Positions 1-5,935 of a DNA stretch of 9,719 nt are shown here, piece by piece. The first letter of the stretch is position 1, and each line of letters starts with the position of its first letter. The translations under genes and the position numbers were made by a program. The stretch is taken from NCBI GenBank assembly GCA_022449705.1, contig JAKURS010000033.1:1-9719 (forward strand), read 5' to 3'. This DNA is from Candidatus Poseidoniia archaeon. GTDB lineage: Archaea; Thermoplasmatota; Poseidoniia; MGIII; CG-Epi1. Below the pieces are notes generated by a model. The model saw only the letters and a list, made by a program, of their open reading frames with translations, was not told the DNA's origin and ran no database searches.

Positions 1-819
1 GGTGCCTGCTCCTACGGGGCGGTCCAGGTAGTGGACACCGAGCTCGTCGGTGTTGTACTCCTTGCCGTCAAAGATTGAGTCATCAACGCCTTTCAACGGG
101 TTGGATGTACCATCAACGATCAGGGCACCGCGAGTATCGTAGTGTATGTACCCTCCGCGGTAGCCGGCTCCGCCATAGGAGTGGAACCAGTCACCCATCT
201 GGGTCACGTGGATAACGTTGCGGTTGGTGGTGCAGAAGCCGTTGCCGCCAGTGGCACAGTCGCCGTCCAGGTAATTCATCATGATAGTCTGCTCCTGAGC
301 ATTGACGTAGGCGCGGCCGTTCCAGCCGCCGTACCAGATGATGGCTTCGTAGTCATCAACGATATCGAGTCCCTCGTCTCCGCTCGGCAGGCCGCGATCA
401 ACCTGCTCCCAGAATCCGGCGCGGAAGACGTCGAACGAGTAGCGCCCGTCATTGAGCGCGGTCTCGATATGCGTCGCTTCCAGCCAGGGGCCCGACATCC
501 AGAACTCAGCGTCATCATCCATGACGAGAATCTTGGCGTCGCCAGGATCCGCCCTTATGGGCGAGAACTTGCCTGCCTGTACTGTCACCGGCTGTGGCAG
601 CATGTCGTCCGGCACGATGCCGAGCGGTGCTGCATCCGTGACGTCGAGAGCATCGATGTCACCTGAGGTGAGTATGGCCGCCTGGGAGGCGACACTGGCC
701 TGCTCTTCGTAGTCGCCGCTGGCCAGCAGGGTAAAACTGCTGAACGCCATTAGGACGGCGACCACAAACGCTGCCAGCTTCCCGGTCGGGGAAGCGGACA
801 AAAAGCTGTTTGTTTCCAT
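1..819 (-). CDS. Large exported protein, 5' part only, with an N-terminal signal segment and a GATase-like/Rossmann-type domain
   Basis: The reading frame starts at ATG 819 and is open to base 1, giving about 272 residues with no stop, so the C-terminus lies outside the window. Residues 15-32 form a hydrophobic stretch after a Lys (K14), followed by Ala-Ser-Gly near 33-35, which fits a signal peptide. After an acidic linker comes a strand ending in Asp-Asp-Asp (ILVMDDD, about 97-103). An amphipathic segment follows, then YEAIIWYGGWNG (about 156-167) and a helix ending in NYLDG. This order (strand with acidic end, then 'IIWYGG', then helix) resembles the ThuA/glutamine-amidotransferase-like domain common in large secreted archaeal and bacterial proteins. 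Two Cys lie 8 residues apart near 187 and 195. An AGGTG sequence at 827-831 is spaced about 8 bases from the ATG and supports this start. No enzymatic residues can be assigned. The domain call is by pattern only; export is better supported than function. Confidence 0.72.
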   Translation of the reverse strand, partial: METNSFLSASPTGKLAAFVVAVLMAFSSFTLLASGDYEEQASVASQAAILTSGDIDALDVTDAAPLGIVPDDMLPQPVTVQAGKFSPIRADPGDAKILVMDDDAEFWMSGPWLEATHIETALNDGRYSFDVFRAGFWEQVDRGLPSGDEGLDIVDDYEAIIWYGGWNGRAYVNAQEQTIMMNYLDGDCATGGNGFCTTNRNVIHVTQMGDWFHSYGGAGYRGGYIHYDTRGALIVDGTSNPLKGVDDSIFDGKEYNTDELGVHYLDRPVGAGT

Positions 820-945
820 ATTGACACACCTTCGTGTTTTGTCCTTTTACCAGCTCGCGGGTGCGAGCGCGGTTCGACGTCACCCACACCCCCTTTAATA
901 AAATAACACCCCAGCGCGGCGAAACTACTATTTAAATTAAGCGGT
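820..945 (-). promoter_or_regulatory. Leader and promoter region of the exported-protein gene
   Basis: This gap separates the stop of the Trm5-like gene (946) from ATG 819. Read on the minus strand it contains TTTAAATA at 936-929, a close match to an archaeal TATA box, which would place a start site near 906. A second AT-rich stretch, TTTTATTAAA, lies at 903-894. It could be an alternative TATA box or the T-rich termination zone of the upstream operon. A perfect 6-bp hairpin (853-858 with 863-868, 4-base loop) sits in the predicted leader, and AGGTG at 827-831 is the likely ribosome-binding site. These roles are inferred from position and consensus. Confidence 0.55.
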
Positions 946-1938
946 TCAAAGTTTTGACATTTGGCCATTACCACGCCGAATATCGAGTACCCGCAGCTCC
1001 CGGCCGGGCGAGAAGGGGTGAACCAGTCGCTGCGCCTCCACCACGCCGTTTCCGGCGAGTACTGTGGTCGTTTCCGCAGCCGCATCCTCGCCGCGGTCGG
1101 CCAGCAGGTAGAGGTGCAGCATCCCACCCGGCCGGGTCGCCGCCAGCGCCGGCTCGAGGTAGCGCAGCCGGGCCGTGGGGTGGTTCAGCACCACGCGGTC
1201 GAAGTCCTGCAAACCGGGCAGCAGCGCCTCTGCCAGCGCGATACGAAACTTGATGCTATCTGACGACAGGCTATTAAGCGCGAAGTTGCGCTCCGCCCAG
1301 CGCTGCGCGGCGGGATTGCCATCCGCCGCGAGCACCTGCGCGCCGGCAGCCGCGGCGCTGACTGCGAAGGGTGCCGCGCCGGCGAACGGGTCCAAGAATC
1401 TCTCGCCCGGACGCACCAGGGCTGCGATGCGTGCGCGCTCGGTCGCCAGTCGCGGTGAGAAGTAGACCTGGCGCAGGTCGACCTCGAAGCGCAGTCCGTT
1501 CTCGCGATGGTGCACTATCAGATCGTCATCACCAGCGATGACGCGCAGCGTGCGGACGCGCCACCGGCCGCCAACGCCGCTGTCGAGCGCGACGGTGCGC
1601 AACTGGCCACGGCTTGCCAGCAGCGCCTCTGCGATGGGAACGGCGTGCGGCTCCGCCTCGTCGGAGAGCCGCAGGATAGCGGCGTGGCCCAGCAGATCGA
1701 AGCCGCGCGGAGCCAGCTTTCGTAGCGCGGAGGGCAGCCGCTGCCGGTAGTCGCCGGCCGGTCGCTGACGCAGCCGTGGCTCGCGCTCGACGACGTCACC
1801 CTCCGCGGCCCCGCAGAGCGGCCAGAGCACGCTGTCGCCTTCCCGCTGCGGCAGGCAGTCAAGGTGCAGCACGCCGCTGCGCTCGAGCGCGCGCCGCGCC
1901 GCCTCCGCCTCCCTGCAGGACACCTGCAGGTGCTTCAC
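946..1938 (-). CDS. trm5: tRNA (guanine37-N1)-methyltransferase, Trm5 family
   Basis: A 330-residue protein, the usual length for archaeal Trm5. Trm5 uses S-adenosylmethionine to methylate N1 of G37 next to the anticodon, which protects the reading frame. Residues 1 to about 65 would be the small N-terminal tRNA-contacting domain. GFDLLGHAAIL (79-89) matches the family's 'FDiiGdiaI' segment. RENGLRFEVDL leads into VYFSPRLATER (158-168), the family signature with Arg163 and Glu167. The Rossmann domain has DPFAGAAPFAV (183-193) for AdoMet, then ADGNPAA (205-211), and LNHP (251-254) in the place of the usual N-L-P catalytic motif. The start is GTG at 1938, which overlaps the gcvH stop as GTGA, so translation is probably coupled. 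Taw2-type wybutosine enzymes share this fold and are an alternative, but the FSPRLATER motif favours Trm5. Confidence 0.85.
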   Translation of the reverse strand: MKHLQVSCREAEAARRALERSGVLHLDCLPQREGDSVLWPLCGAAEGDVVEREPRLRQRPAGDYRQRLPSALRKLAPRGFDLLGHAAILRLSDEAEPHAVPIAEALLASRGQLRTVALDSGVGGRWRVRTLRVIAGDDDLIVHHRENGLRFEVDLRQVYFSPRLATERARIAALVRPGERFLDPFAGAAPFAVSAAAAGAQVLAADGNPAAQRWAERNFALNSLSSDSIKFRIALAEALLPGLQDFDRVVLNHPTARLRYLEPALAATRPGGMLHLYLLADRGEDAAAETTTVLAGNGVVEAQRLVHPFSPGRELRVLDIRRGNGQMSKL

Positions 1939-2312
1939 GCTATTGCCTTGCAGTAGCCGGCGGCGTCCAAGAGACCTTCCGGCGTACCGGCCGGCTGGAA
2001 GGCGGCAATCCAGCCCAACTCGTAGGGCGACTCGTTGACCAGCTCAGGCGCCTCCTCCAGCTGCGAGTTGACCTCCACCACTGTTCCCGCCACTGGCGCG
2101 TAGATGTCGCTGGCCGCTTTCACCGACTCGGCGACGGCGAAGCCCTGGCCCGCCTCGAAACTGTCACCAACGGAAGGCAGCTCGACGTATACGACATCGG
2201 ATAGCGCCGCCTGCGCGTGGTCGGTGATACCGACCAGCAGCGTGCCGTCCTCGCGCTCACGGACCCACTCGTGCGTCTCGGCATACAGCAGCTCTTCGGG
2301 AATAGAACTCAC
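1935..2312 (-). CDS. gcvH: Glycine cleavage system H protein (lipoyl carrier)
   Basis: A 125-residue protein of standard GcvH length. GcvH carries the aminomethyl group on a lipoyl-lysine arm between the P, T and L proteins of the glycine cleavage system, which yields CO2, ammonia and methylene-tetrahydrofolate in the cytoplasm. The N-terminus IPEELLYAETHEWV (4-17) is a family hallmark, as is GITDHAQAALSDVVYVELP (28-46). The lipoylation site is Lys65 in ESVKAASD. PVAGTVVEVN follows, then the helical tail with NESPYELGWI. The start is GTG 2312, overlapping the gcvT TGA by four bases, and the stop overlaps the trm5 start in the same way. No gcvP or lpd gene is in the window. Confidence 0.95.
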   Translation of the reverse strand: MSSIPEELLYAETHEWVREREDGTLLVGITDHAQAALSDVVYVELPSVGDSFEAGQGFAVAESVKAASDIYAPVAGTVVEVNSQLEEAPELVNESPYELGWIAAFQPAGTPEGLLDAAGYCKAIA

Positions 2313-3340
2313 TGGAACGGCGGCCGCACCACGCGTCCGCTTAAGTGTTTTCCGCGCACCTCGACCGCCACCTCCGCGCCCGGCGTGAGCGACAGGTAGG
2401 CGAGCCCGATGCCGGTGCCGAGCGACGGCGAGAGCGTGCCACTGGTGAGAGTGCCGACGCGCTCGCCCGCGTGGAACACGGCACAGCCGGGGCGCGGGAC
2501 GCCGCGCTGCTCCAGCTGCACGCCCTGCAGCACCGCATAGCCGCCCGCCTCGCGCTGAGCCAGCAGCGCGTCGCGACCAATGAAATCATGCTCCCAGTCG
2601 ACAACCCACTCGCAACTGGCTTCGAGCGGCGTCTGGCTCCCGTCGAAATCACTACCGGAGAGCAGCATCCCGCGCTCGAGCCGCAGCGTATCACGCGCGC
2701 CGAGGCCGCACGGCACCGCACCGCGCGCCAGCAGCGCCTCCCATAGCGGCGGGGCGTCGGCAGCGGGGACGATGATTTCGCACCCCGCTCCGCCCGTGTA
2801 GCCAGTGCCGCTCACCAGCAGCTCGCCGTGATGCTCAACGCGGAACGGCTCTACCGCCAGCCCCAGCCCTTCCTGTAGCAGCCGCGGCGCGTCCGGGCCC
2901 TGCAGTGCCAGGCACGCCAGCTCGGCACTGCGATTTTCCAGCGTGGCGTCGAAGTCATCGATATGTGCTGCGAGCCACGCCTCGATGCGGACAGTCGTAG
3001 CGGCGTTGGGCACCAGCAACAGCTCGTCGGCAGCGAGCCGGAACGCAATCACGTCGTCAAGGATGCGCCCCTGCTCATCGAGGATATGGCAGTAGCGGCA
3101 CTCGCCCGCCGCCAGCCGTGCCAAGTCCCAGGTCGCCATCCGTGCCAGAAACTCTGCCGCCTGCGGGCCGCGGACGAACAGCTGCCCCATGTGCGATACG
3201 TCGAACAGCCCTGCTGCCGAGCGCACCGCACGGTGCTCGGCGATGATGCCCTTGAACTGGAGCGGCATTTCCCAGCCGGCGAACTCGACCAGTCGCGCAC
3301 CGCGCGCGACATGCCTCTCATAGAGCGGGGTGTGGTGCAT
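2309..3340 (-). CDS. gcvT: Glycine cleavage system T protein (aminomethyltransferase)
   Basis: A 343-residue protein, slightly short for the family (about 360-370). It transfers the methylene group from the aminomethyl-lipoyl H protein to tetrahydrofolate and releases ammonia. Family landmarks occur in order: HTPLYERH (3-10), FAGWEMPLQF (20-29), GLFDVSHMGQ (44-53), GRILDD (91-96) with the Asp pair that includes the expected catalytic Asp, then SGTGYTGGAGCE, GLGARDTLRLERGM and the C-terminal LTSGTLSPSLGTGIGLAY. ATG 3340 was chosen because family members begin exactly at '..TPLY..H'. GGGGTG at 3349-3354 is a suitably spaced ribosome-binding site. The frame stays open upstream to 3841, but that part is antisense to aIF1A and RIO1 and has no GcvT similarity. 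A GTG at 3361 is a possible alternative start. This is the first gene of the gcvT-gcvH-trm5 operon. Confidence 0.95.
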   Translation of the reverse strand: MHHTPLYERHVARGARLVEFAGWEMPLQFKGIIAEHRAVRSAAGLFDVSHMGQLFVRGPQAAEFLARMATWDLARLAAGECRYCHILDEQGRILDDVIAFRLAADELLLVPNAATTVRIEAWLAAHIDDFDATLENRSAELACLALQGPDAPRLLQEGLGLAVEPFRVEHHGELLVSGTGYTGGAGCEIIVPAADAPPLWEALLARGAVPCGLGARDTLRLERGMLLSGSDFDGSQTPLEASCEWVVDWEHDFIGRDALLAQREAGGYAVLQGVQLEQRGVPRPGCAVFHAGERVGTLTSGTLSPSLGTGIGLAYLSLTPGAEVAVEVRGKHLSGRVVRPPFQ

Positions 3341-3400
3341 CGCGACTGCACCCCGCTGCACGGCAAAACCGTTGGGGCGTGACTCAATGCTTATAACCGA
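3341..3400. promoter_or_regulatory. Divergent promoter gap between gcvT and aIF1A with a palindromic TATA-like box
   Basis: Sixty bases separate the gcvT ATG (3340) from the first plausible aIF1A start (3401). The only AT-rich motif is TTATAA at 3391-3396, which reads the same on both strands. For gcvT it would give a start site near 3367 and a leader of about 27 bases holding GGGGTG. For aIF1A it would give a start site near 3419-3420, where an in-frame GTG lies. No purine-rich BRE is obvious on either side, so this assignment is tentative. Confidence 0.45.
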
Positions 3401-3793
3401 GTGGACGTGCCGCACGACGTGGCAGCCCCTGACGACGACAAGAAGCGCGGTTTTAAGCAGAGCGTAAAAGTCACCATCGAAGACAAAGAAGGGCAGAAAC
3501 ATACGTTGCGGCTGCCGCTGCCGTATCGCCCCAAGGGGGAGATGTTCGCCGTCGCCGAGACCTTCCAGGGCGGCAGCCGGCTGCAGCTTATCTGCGAGGA
3601 TGGCAAGCGGCGCATGGGGCGCATCCCGGGCAAGCTGCGGCGACGGATGTGGGTGCGCGAGAATGACCTGCTGATTATCGTCCCGTGGTCCTTCCAGGAT
3701 TCCAAGGCGGACGTTAAGTTCCGGTACACGGCGACGCAGAGCGCCAACCTGAAGCGACAGGACCTGATACCGGAAATCCTGGACATCTACTGA
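3401..3793 (+). CDS. eif1A: Translation initiation factor aIF1A (S1/IF1-type OB fold)
   Basis: A 130-residue protein. aIF1A binds the A site of the small ribosomal subunit and promotes scanning and initiator tRNA placement; it is the homologue of eIF1A and IF1. The core is unmistakable: ICEDGKRRMGRIPGKLRRRMW (about residues 66-86), then VRENDLLIIVPWSFQDSKAD and FRYTATQ, the family's '..GD.viV.PW.fQ..KaDi..RYt..Q'. An N-terminal tail of about 30 residues, rich in Asp and Lys, makes it longer than many archaeal members (about 100-115). GTG 3401 is the first in-frame start after the stop at 3380. GTG 3407 and GTG 3419 are alternatives, and the latter would suit a leaderless transcript from the TTATAA at 3391. 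It opens the aIF1A-RIO1-KH cassette and overlaps RIO1 by one base (TGATG). Confidence 0.95.
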   Translation: MDVPHDVAAPDDDKKRGFKQSVKVTIEDKEGQKHTLRLPLPYRPKGEMFAVAETFQGGSRLQLICEDGKRRMGRIPGKLRRRMWVRENDLLIIVPWSFQDSKADVKFRYTATQSANLKRQDLIPEILDIY

Positions 3794-4542
3794 TGGAAGA
3801 AAGCCTGCTGGCGCTGGACCGGCAGCTTGGGCAGCTGGCACGGACGGGCGACCGCGACTGGCGCAAGACGCTCGACGGGGTGTTTGACGAGCCGACGCTC
3901 AGGGCCATCCAGCAGCTCTTCAGCCGCGGCGTGCTGTACACGCTCGAAAACATCATCGCCACCGGCAAGGAGGCCAACGTCTTCCGTGGCAAAACGCTCG
4001 ACGGACGCAACCGCGCAGTCAAGATTTACCGGATCAGCACCGCCACCTTCCGCAAGCTGGCGCCCTATCTGGATGGCGACCCGCGCTTCCCGCACGGCGG
4101 CAAGTCGCACCGCGACCGGATTTTCACCTGGGCGCAGAAGGAGTTCAAGAACCTGCACCTGATGCACGCTGCCGGTGCGCGCGTTCCGCGGCCGTACCAC
4201 GTCCATCGAAACCTGCTGGTGATGCAGTACCTTGGCTGGCGCTACCGCCCCTACCCGACACTGCGCGAACTGCCACCGGCGGAGCCGCGCGAATTCTTGC
4301 GGCAGCTGATGGACTCGGTGAGAGCGTGGCAACGGGCGGGGCTAGCGCACGGCGACCTGTCGGAATACAACGTACTTAACGTGCGCGAGACGCCGTGGGT
4401 GATTGACGTCGGGCAGGGCGTCCCGCGACAGCACCCGCGCTTTGACGAGCTGCACGCGCGCGACCTCGCCAATATTCACCGCTGGTTCTGCAAGCGGTTA
4501 CCGGGGCTGGAACTGGAGGAGCTGGAAGCATGGAGTACGTGA
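3793..4542 (+). CDS. rio1: RIO1-type atypical serine/threonine protein kinase
   Basis: A 249-residue protein, normal for an archaeal RIO1. RIO1 is an ATPase/kinase that acts in late maturation of the small ribosomal subunit. The N-terminal part ends in LYTLENIIATGKEANVF, with the nucleotide loop A-T-G-K-E-A-N at 56-62. The ATP-binding Lys77 lies in AVKIYRIST, a RIO1-specific segment. The RIO flexible-loop region (about 86-112) contains the Phe-Pro-His run. The catalytic loop HGDLSEYN (186-193) supplies Asp188 and Asn193, and IDVGQGV (204-210) supplies the metal-binding Asp205. All catalytic residues are present. ATG 3793 overlaps the aIF1A stop by one base, and the C-terminus overlaps the KH gene by 13 bases. 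The order aIF1A-RIO1-KH protein is recurrent in archaea and supports a role in ribosome assembly. Confidence 0.96.
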   Translation: MEESLLALDRQLGQLARTGDRDWRKTLDGVFDEPTLRAIQQLFSRGVLYTLENIIATGKEANVFRGKTLDGRNRAVKIYRISTATFRKLAPYLDGDPRFPHGGKSHRDRIFTWAQKEFKNLHLMHAAGARVPRPYHVHRNLLVMQYLGWRYRPYPTLRELPPAEPREFLRQLMDSVRAWQRAGLAHGDLSEYNVLNVRETPWVIDVGQGVPRQHPRFDELHARDLANIHRWFCKRLPGLELEELEAWST

Positions 4543-5048
4543 GGATTCCACAGCATCGCATCGGCGTGCTCATCGGGCCTGACGGAGCGACCCGCAAGGA
4601 GTTCGAGGAGGCGACGGGATGCGGCCTCGAGATTGACTCGCGGACCGGCATCGTACACGTAACCGTCCCCGAGGGGCGCGACGCACTGCTAGGGCTGCAG
4701 CTGCTCTCGGTCGTGCGCGCCATCGGCTGTGGCTTCTCGCCGGAAGCGGCGCGCGACCTGCTCGACCCCGAGACCTATCTCGTGGTGGTGGACATCCGCG
4801 ACCATACCGGCCACTCGCGGCGGCGGCTGGAGCGGATGCGCGGCAGGATCATCGGGCGTGGCGGCAGGACCCGCCGCATCATCGAGGAGCAGAGCGGCGC
4901 GCGGGTGGCGGTGCAGGGGCACACAGCCACTATCCTGGGCTCACAGGCAGCAGTCGAAGCGGCACAGGTCTCCGTGGGGATGCTGCTGGGCGGCGCCGAG
5001 CACGGCTCGGTCTATCACTACCTCGAGGGGCACCGGAGGAGACGGTAA
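4530..5048 (+). CDS. Two-KH-domain RNA-binding protein, Dim2/Pno1-like
   Basis: A 172-residue protein, close to the usual archaeal length (about 180). The first KH domain starts at once with YVRIPQHRIGVLIGPDGATRK (3-23), where G-P-D-G is the GxxG loop. The second contains GRIIGRGGRTRRIIEE (about 105-120), a classic GxxG loop (G-R-G-G). Archaeal proteins of this kind are homologues of eukaryotic Dim2/Pno1, which binds the 3' end of small-subunit rRNA during maturation and works with RIO kinases. Its position right after RIO1 agrees. The C-terminus is basic (HRRRR). ATG 4530 lies inside the end of RIO1 in another frame, so coupled translation is likely. I am sure of the KH architecture and fairly sure of the orthology. 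Confidence 0.92.
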   Translation: MEYVRIPQHRIGVLIGPDGATRKEFEEATGCGLEIDSRTGIVHVTVPEGRDALLGLQLLSVVRAIGCGFSPEAARDLLDPETYLVVVDIRDHTGHSRRRLERMRGRIIGRGGRTRRIIEEQSGARVAVQGHTATILGSQAAVEAAQVSVGMLLGGAEHGSVYHYLEGHRRRR

Positions 5049-5194
5049 TCGCCCGGCAGCGCAAATTGTTAAATATTTCACATGCATGTGCCGGAAAGCC
5101 CGTTGTTCCGGACATGACAGTGCAGTACTGGGCGCGGGTGTCCATGACGAGAGGTGCAAGAATCCATGAAACATGAATACAAGGGGGCGGCAGC
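5049..5194 (+). promoter_or_regulatory. Spacer with TATA-like box, inverted repeat and ribosome-binding site upstream of the MBL hydrolase
   Basis: The spacer contains TTAAATATTT at 5069-5078, a good TATA-box candidate that predicts a start site near 5099. A hairpin-forming inverted repeat (5085-5116) surrounds that site. GGGGG at 5183-5187 lies 7 bases before GTG 5195 and may act as a ribosome-binding site. A 20-codon ATG reading frame (5114-5176) lies wholly in the predicted leader. I looked for a tRNA (no T-loop GGTTCGAATCC equivalent, no acceptor stem) and for C/D boxes, and found neither convincingly. Confidence 0.5.
5085..5116. repeat. Inverted repeat (11-bp stem with one bulge) just downstream of a TATA-like box
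   Basis: The left arm CATGTGCCGGAA (5085-5096) and right arm TTCCGGACATG (5106-5116) pair over 11 base pairs with a single unpaired G, leaving a 9-base loop. The predicted transcription start of the downstream gene falls in the loop. A regulator binding here would block initiation, so an operator is one reading. A structured end to the aIF1A-RIO1-KH transcript is another, although there is no T-run next to it. Confidence 0.5.
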
Positions 5195-5935
5195 GTGAAG
5201 GTCACTTTCCTGGGCGTCGGCGAGGCGTTTGACGAAACGCAGACTAATGTCTGCCTGCTGGTTGAGGCGGCCGGGCGACGGATGCTGATGGAATGCGGTG
5301 CCAACGCGCCCTCGACAGTCTGGAAAAAGTCGACCCGGGCCGACTACCTGGACGGCATCTTTATCTCGCATTTCCACGCCGACCACTCCTTCGGGCTGCC
5401 GGCGCTGGTAATGCGCATGTGGGAGGACGGACGGACGCGGCCGTTCTACCTGTTCGGCCCGATCGGGAGCCAGCGGTTCATTGAGCGACTGATGAAGATG
5501 GCATACCCCGGCATGGTCGAGAACGTGCCCTTCACGCTGCGTTTCCGCGAGCTGCAGCGCTCGCATCGCTGGGATGACTGGAACCTGCGCGTCGTCAGCA
5601 CGCGCCACTCGGTGCCCAACCTGGGGTTGCGGCTGGAAGCGGGGTCACCGCAGAAGGTATTCTGCTACTCGGGCGACGGGATGTTCACCCCCACCGCCGC
5701 CAAACTCTATACGGGAGCAAACCTGCTGGTGCACGAGGCGTACATGGATGACGGGCTGACCAAGACCCACTGCAGCCTGATGCAGCTGGAGCGGCTGCAC
5801 GACCTGGCGCGGCCTGAACGGATGGCACTGGTCCACCTGCGACGCGACCTGCGCAAGCAGAAAGACGAAATCATCAAGCGCTACCGTCGCCGGAAGTGGA
5901 CCATTCCCGAGGCGGGCGACAGCGTCACCTGCTGA
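5195..5935 (+). CDS. Metallo-beta-lactamase-fold hydrolase, RNase Z-like
   Basis: A 246-residue protein with a complete two-metal site. H59-x-H61-x-D63-H64 is in ISHFHADHSFGLP, His138 in STRHSVPNLG, Asp161 in YSGDG and His214 in LVHLRRD. The N-terminus MKVTFLGVGEAF is the usual first strand and glycine turn of the fold. The order and the 'SGDG...HEAYM...H' spacing resemble the RNase Z/ElaC branch, which trims tRNA 3' ends. However, the protein is short (RNase Z is about 300 residues), I see no Gly-Pro-rich flexible arm for tRNA binding, and the last motif is HLRRD where RNase Z has 'H.S.RY'. A nuclease or another phosphodiesterase or hydrolase is equally possible. The start is GTG 5195, supported by a G-rich ribosome-binding site. 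The stop abuts the next gene's GTG, so the two are co-transcribed. Confidence 0.85.
   Translation: MKVTFLGVGEAFDETQTNVCLLVEAAGRRMLMECGANAPSTVWKKSTRADYLDGIFISHFHADHSFGLPALVMRMWEDGRTRPFYLFGPIGSQRFIERLMKMAYPGMVENVPFTLRFRELQRSHRWDDWNLRVVSTRHSVPNLGLRLEAGSPQKVFCYSGDGMFTPTAAKLYTGANLLVHEAYMDDGLTKTHCSLMQLERLHDLARPERMALVHLRRDLRKQKDEIIKRYRRRKWTIPEAGDSVTC

Noticed and set aside
142..666. 174-residue plus-strand reading frame
   Set aside because: It is antisense to the exported-protein gene, which has a signal segment, a ribosome-binding site and a TATA box; this frame has no recognisable motif.
1912..1930. Two CCTGCAGG palindromes 11 bases apart at the start of trm5
   Set aside because: They encode ordinary residues near the start (Leu-Gln-Val and Cys-Arg-Glu) in GC-rich DNA. 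A tandem operator is possible but nothing else supports it.
3341..3841. N-terminal extension of GcvT by about 167 residues (frame open on the minus strand)
   Set aside because: The extension is antisense to aIF1A and the start of RIO1, has no GcvT-like content, and GcvT proteins begin at the 'HTPLY' segment encoded at 3340.
4398..4423. RIO1 motif IDVGQGV differing from the eukaryotic IDVSQSV
   Set aside because: Archaeal RIO1 proteins commonly have Gly before the Gln here, and Asp205 and all other catalytic residues are intact, so this is not unusual.
5049..5194. tRNA or C/D box RNA gene in the spacer
   Set aside because: No acceptor stem, D-arm or T-loop pattern could be built, and no convincing paired C and D boxes were found; only an inverted repeat is present.
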